This document shows, in pieces, positions 12,498-15,767 of a DNA stretch of 15,767 nt. Where the stretch lies: the NCBI GenBank assembly GCA_934655875.1, contig CAKUHB010000043.1, forward strand, positions 1 through 15,767, in the 5' to 3' direction. Each line of letters begins with the position of its first letter. The first letter of the stretch is position 1. The stretch comes from an uncultured Oscillospiraceae bacterium. GTDB lineage: Bacteria; Bacillota; Clostridia; Oscillospirales; Oscillospiraceae. A program made the translations under genes and the position numbers. Below the pieces are notes generated by a model. The model ran no database searches. It worked only from the letters and a program-made list of their open reading frames with translations, and was not told where the DNA came from.

Positions 12498-14006
12498 ATG
12501 GAGCTTGCATTTGAACAGAAACAGGAACCCTGCCTGCGCCGCACGGCGCATCTGGCGCTTGCACAGGAGCAGACGCAGGAGCTGATCATACCGGACAGTA
12601 TGCCGGACGCTTCCCGTCCCCTCATCTGCTATGCCCAGCCGGAATTGCAGAGCAAGACCAGCCGGGCCGGGAGTCTGCTCGTGACGGGAAATCTCCGCAC
12701 GAGCTGCCTGTACGCGGATGAAACCGGCGGCGTGCAGCTGCTCACCGCCGAGCTGCCGTTTACCGTCAAGCTGGAGAGCAGCGATCTGCAGGAGACAACG
12801 CAGACAGTTGTCCGCTGCACCGTCCGCAGCGCGGACAGCCGGCTCATCAATTCGCGCAAGGTGCTCCTGCGCGTCAGCGTGCTGGCGCAGGCCGACGGCT
12901 ATGAGCCGGACACGCGCACTGTGCGCACGCTCAAGGATCCGCCCGCCTGCCTGCAATTGAAGCAGCAGACGTATTCTGATCTCGTCCCCGTTGAGCTGGC
13001 CGAGCGGATGTTCCAGCTGAGCGAGGAGCTGGCGCTCCCAGAGGGGCGGCCGCCGGTCGCGCGTCTGGCCGATTACAGCTTGCAGCTGACGGTGACGGAG
13101 CAGAATCTTGTCGGCAGCAAGGCTGTCATGAAGGGGACGGCGCATCTGCGACTGAGCTATCTGGAGGAACAGGGGAAGCTCTGCACGGCGTCGCTTTCCG
13201 TGCCGTTCTCGCAGTACTGCCAGCTGGAGGGCGATTATGAGGACAGCGAAACGCTCAGCGTCACGCTCTGCGTGACCGGTGTGCAACTGGAGCCGGTCAT
13301 GAACGAGCAGTCGCAGAAGCTGCTGTTCGGCGCGGGGATCCTTGCCCAGTGCGTTGTCTTGCAGCCGCGGCAGCTGACGGTGTGCGAGGACGCCTATGCG
13401 ACGAAGGGCGACTTCCATCCGGAATGGCAGGAGCAGGAGCGGCTGATGCGGCTGGACGGCCAGACGCTGCGCGAGCCGGTCCGGCAGTCGTTCCCGGCAC
13501 AGGCCGACGCGGTGCTGGACTGCCGGGTCTACCCGGACGCGCAGGCCATCGAGCGCACCGCGGACGGCGTCATTGTCCATACGCCGCTGCGCGCCGACGT
13601 GGTCTACACCGATGAGGACGGCGCCATCTGCGCCGAGACCTTCCGGACGGAGGTCAGCTGCCAGACGGCGCTGTGTGAAAACGGGATCTGCGAAGCGTCT
13701 GCGGAGCTGACGCCGGAGGTCTATGCCGCCGCGGCAGGCGGTGCAATTGAATTGCGCTGCGACGCGGTTTTTGCCGTGCAGAGCTTTTCCCGGCAGAAGA
13801 TGCAGGAGCTGTCCGGCGGTACGCTGGAGCCTGCGCCCGCACGCGGGGCAAACAGTCCGTCTGTCGTCATCTGCCGCAGCCGCGCACAGCAGGATCTGTG
13901 GAGCCTTGCCAAGCAGTACCGGACGACGGCGCAGGCCATCCAGTCGGCCAACCATCTGACGCAGCCGGAGGTCGAAGCGGGACGGCTGCTGCTCATCCCA
14001 ATGTGA
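12498..14006 (+). CDS. sipL: SipL-like SpoIVA-interacting coat morphogenetic protein (DUF3794 plus LysM)
   Basis: A 502-residue protein. DUF3794 (SipL/SPOCS) type beta domains are visible as repeated units at about 35-135 and 175-290, with a more diverged region at about 310-430; shared features include PLICYAQPE, IVTGNLR-like strands and acidic loops. A C-terminal LysM domain covers about 455-502 (VVICRSRAQQDLWSLAKQY, then ANHL and RLLLIPM). In Clostridioides difficile SipL binds SpoIVA, with the LysM domain needed for contact, to place the coat on the forespore. Immediate linkage to spoIVA (20 nt apart) strongly supports the call. Other DUF3794-LysM proteins exist, so the symbol rests on context as well as domains. 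AAGGAG at 12484-12489 is 8 nt before the ATG. Confidence 0.85.
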   Translation: MELAFEQKQEPCLRRTAHLALAQEQTQELIIPDSMPDASRPLICYAQPELQSKTSRAGSLLVTGNLRTSCLYADETGGVQLLTAELPFTVKLESSDLQETTQTVVRCTVRSADSRLINSRKVLLRVSVLAQADGYEPDTRTVRTLKDPPACLQLKQQTYSDLVPVELAERMFQLSEELALPEGRPPVARLADYSLQLTVTEQNLVGSKAVMKGTAHLRLSYLEEQGKLCTASLSVPFSQYCQLEGDYEDSETLSVTLCVTGVQLEPVMNEQSQKLLFGAGILAQCVVLQPRQLTVCEDAYATKGDFHPEWQEQERLMRLDGQTLREPVRQSFPAQADAVLDCRVYPDAQAIERTADGVIVHTPLRADVVYTDEDGAICAETFRTEVSCQTALCENGICEASAELTPEVYAAAAGGAIELRCDAVFAVQSFSRQKMQELSGGTLEPAPARGANSPSVVICRSRAQQDLWSLAKQYRTTAQAIQSANHLTQPEVEAGRLLLIPM

Positions 14007-14026
14007 CGGCGCAGGAGGGCAGGAAT

Positions 14027-15505
14027 ATGGAACAACACTCGATCTACGAACAGATTGCCGGCCGGACGAACGGCACGATCTACATTGGCGTCGTCGGCCC
14101 GGTGCGGACGGGAAAATCCACCTTTATCAAGCGGTTCATGGAGCAGCTGGTGCTGCCGAACATCGAAAACGTCTATGAGCGCGCCCGCGCGACCGATGAG
14201 CTGCCGCAGTCCGGCTCCGGCAAAACGATCATGACTGCCGAGCCGAAGTTCATCCCGAACGAAGCCGCGCGCATCAGCCCGGATGGAAAAACGACGCTGC
14301 AAGTCCGGCTCATCGACTCCGTGGGCTATATGGTGCCCGGCGCGGTCGGCGATACCGAGGACGGCAAGCCGCGCATGGTCACAACGCCGTGGGCGGCGGA
14401 GGAGATCCCGATGGCGCAGGCCGCGGAGCTCGGCACGCGCAAGGTCATGGAGGAGCACAGCTCCATCGGCGTCGTTGTTACGACCGACGGCAGCGTGACA
14501 GACCTTCCGCGCGAGGACTATGTGCAGGCCGAGGAGCGCGCGATCGCGGATATGCAGAAGACGGGCAAGCCCTTCGTGGTCGTCGTCAACTCGCAGTCGC
14601 CCGCGCAGGAGCAGGCGGCGTCGATCTGCCGGAGCATCCGCAGCCGCTATGGCGTGGAAGCGCTGGCCATGGACTGCATGACCATGCAGACGGGCGAAAT
14701 TCAGAATCTGCTGTCCGCCGTTATGTACGCGTTCCCGGTGGAGGAGCTGCGGTTCTTCCTGCCGAGCTGGGTGCGCGCGCTGCCGGACGATCACCCGGTC
14801 AAGGCGGCGCTCTATGACGCCATGCTGGCGCGGGCCGCCGAGCTTGGCAGCCTGCGGGAAGCCGAAAGCGTCATGGGGAAGCTGCAAGAGCTGGACTGCG
14901 TCGACGCGTTCCGTGTGCAGGCGGTCGATCTTGGCACCGGGACGGTCAGCTGCGAGCTGCAATTGCCGCAGACGCTGTTCTATGAGGAGCTTTCCCGGCA
15001 GGCCGGTATGGAGATCAGCGACGATGAGTCGCTCATGCAGCTGCTGCGGGAGCTTGCCCAGACCAAAAAGCTCTACGACAAGGTGCAGACCGCATTGGAG
15101 CAGGTGCGCGCCACCGGCTACGGCATCGTCATGCCCGGCGCGGAGGAGCTGAAGCTCGAAAAGCCGGAGATCATCCGCAAAAACGGTAATTACGCCGTCC
15201 GCCTGCGCGCCAGCGCGCCGTCCATCCATATGATGCGCGCGGAGATCGAGACGGAGATCAGCCCGATGGTCGGCGGCGAGCAGGAATCGCAGCAGCTCAT
15301 CACGTACCTCCTGAACGAGTATGAGGAGGACACCGAAAAGCTCTGGCAGAGCAATATTTTCGGCAAATCCCTCTACGAGCTGGTCTCAGAGGGTGTCACG
15401 GCAAAGATCACCCGCATGCCGGACGACGCCCGCCAGAAGCTCACGCGCACGCTTGGCCGCATGATCAACGAAAACACCGGCGGGATGATCTGTATTCTTC
15501 TGTAA
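14027..15505 (+). CDS. spoIVA: Stage IV sporulation protein A, coat morphogenetic ATPase
   Basis: A 492-residue protein, the same length as Bacillus subtilis SpoIVA, from which it differs mainly by substitutions. The Walker A motif GPVRTGKS (24-31, Lys30) opens the N-terminal ATPase domain, followed by ARATDELPQSGSGKTIMT and AEPKFIPNEA; the family C-terminus ends GGMICILL. SpoIVA polymerises by ATP hydrolysis on the forespore outer membrane and forms the base of the coat, held there in clostridia by SipL. Where B. subtilis has two sensor threonines (70-71), this protein has Thr70-Ala71. AGGAGGG at 14013-14019, 7 nt before the ATG, decides the start; the open frame extends 43 codons upstream into sipL and is rejected. 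Cotranscribed with sipL and closed by a strong terminator. Confidence 0.97.
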   Translation: MEQHSIYEQIAGRTNGTIYIGVVGPVRTGKSTFIKRFMEQLVLPNIENVYERARATDELPQSGSGKTIMTAEPKFIPNEAARISPDGKTTLQVRLIDSVGYMVPGAVGDTEDGKPRMVTTPWAAEEIPMAQAAELGTRKVMEEHSSIGVVVTTDGSVTDLPREDYVQAEERAIADMQKTGKPFVVVVNSQSPAQEQAASICRSIRSRYGVEALAMDCMTMQTGEIQNLLSAVMYAFPVEELRFFLPSWVRALPDDHPVKAALYDAMLARAAELGSLREAESVMGKLQELDCVDAFRVQAVDLGTGTVSCELQLPQTLFYEELSRQAGMEISDDESLMQLLRELAQTKKLYDKVQTALEQVRATGYGIVMPGAEELKLEKPEIIRKNGNYAVRLRASAPSIHMMRAEIETEISPMVGGEQESQQLITYLLNEYEEDTEKLWQSNIFGKSLYELVSEGVTAKITRMPDDARQKLTRTLGRMINENTGGMICILL

Positions 15506-15512
15506 ACAAAAA

Positions 15513-15546
15513 GCCGCACCCGAATGAACGGGTGCGGTTGTTTTTT
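15513..15546 (+). terminator. Intrinsic terminator after spoIVA
   Basis: CCGCACCCG and CGGGTGCGG form a 9-bp stem with loop AATGAA, preceded by AAAAAG and followed by TTGTTTTTT. It lies 7 nt past the stop codon. Confidence 0.9.
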
Positions 15547-15559
15547 AGCAGGCTAAAAA

Positions 15560-15699
15560 CGGCTTCCCCTGGGGGAAGCTGGCACGGCGCGAGCCGTGAC
15601 TGATGAGGGATTGCAGGCACCGAATGTCTGCATAGCAGTATCGATGGTGCTCCTCAACCCTCATCCGGCCCTTCGGGCCACCTTCCCCGGAGGGTAATG
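15560..15699. repeat. MITE-like folded repeat element
   Basis: About 140 nt with nested inverted ends. The left arm (15572-15609) begins GGGGAAGCTGGC and ends GATGAGGG; the right arm (15658-15688) begins CCCTCATC and ends GCCACCTTCCCC, complementary with one mismatch in the outer block. Each arm holds its own hairpin: ACGGC-gcga-GCCGT on the left and GGCCCTTCGGGCC on the right. The centre can pair further (GGCACCGA with TCG-GGTGC). The left end is also a perfect palindrome GCTTCCCCTGGGGGAAGC. No coding capacity. This type of sequence is, from memory, common in Oscillospiraceae intergenic regions. Confidence 0.75.
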
Positions 15700-15767
15700 T
15701 CATCAACTTAAGGCGGTTCAACATCTCTTAACGTTGCTTGGGAATTTCAAAGATTTGTGTTTTTTCA
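15700..15767. other. Right edge, no supported gene
   Basis: After the repeat the composition becomes AT-rich. On the minus strand a frame enters from the window edge and ends at a TGA (15718-15720), giving only 15 codons, ending LKFPSNVKRC. It could be the end of a gene lying to the right, but it is too short to judge. Confidence 0.2.

Noticed and set aside
12471..13955. A 494-codon open frame on the minus strand opposite sipL, and a 502-codon one at 13721-15229 opposite spoIVA
   Set aside because: Long antisense frames are expected in GC-rich coding DNA; both lie opposite clearly recognised genes and show no domain.
15718..15765. A 15-codon minus-strand end, possibly of a transposase or other gene
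   Set aside because: Too short to identify at the window edge; noted only as right-edge sequence.

Overview
The window looks like chromosomal DNA of an endospore-forming, low-to-mid GC Gram-positive anaerobe of the class Clostridia, probably in the Oscillospiraceae/Ruminococcaceae sense. The main evidence is an adjacent SipL-like/SpoIVA gene pair (spore-coat basement layer, SipL being the clostridial partner), an SLH-anchored exoprotease, strong AGGAGG-type ribosome binding sites, SigA-type TTGACA/TATAAT promoters and U-tract terminators. Placement below class level is inference from gene content and style only.

Layout. 1-304: gene-free edge with a hairpin repeat and a promoter. 305-760: GNAT acetyltransferase. 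979-3753: secreted SLH-domain subtilase, preceded by a promoter with a perfect 16-bp palindrome. 3780-6880 (minus strand): a UvrA-type ABC ATPase lacking the UvrB-binding segment (class II, UvrA2/DrrC-like), followed by a structured leader and a yjdF gene. 7067-9134 (plus): a BlaI-type repressor and a BlaR1/M56-type membrane protease with an atypical outer domain, behind a promoter carrying three evenly spaced operator-like dyads. 9180-10794 (minus): a Phd/Doc toxin-antitoxin pair, a small protein-kinase-fold protein, a copy of the hairpin repeat and a truncated effector-binding (GyrI-like) gene with an attenuator-like leader. 11083-12150: a class I glutamine amidotransferase (peptidase C26 type) convergent with a small cupin, sharing a bidirectional terminator. 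12297-15505: a tiny membrane protein, the SipL-like protein and SpoIVA, forming a sporulation cluster. 15506-15767: terminator, then a MITE-like folded repeat.

How the parts may work together. The most suggestive unit is uvrA2 - structured RNA - yjdF. yjdF genes are classically controlled by a riboswitch for azaaromatic compounds, and UvrA2/DrrC-type proteins are associated with resistance to planar DNA-binding drugs, so the pair could be a response to aromatic intercalators (inference). Divergent from it is a BlaI/BlaR1-like switch whose outer domain is not a penicillin-binding domain. The sipL-spoIVA pair is a textbook mother-cell coat-assembly module. The stretch 9.2-10.8 kb, with toxin-antitoxin, kinase, gene remnant and repeats, looks like the accessory part of the window.

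Two repeat families are visible: a 62-nt hairpin repeat present twice in opposite orientation (179-240 and 10396-10458), and a larger folded element at 15560-15699 with a short related piece at 10493-10513. All start sites were chosen by ribosome-binding-site position and family length, and several differ from the longest open frame.
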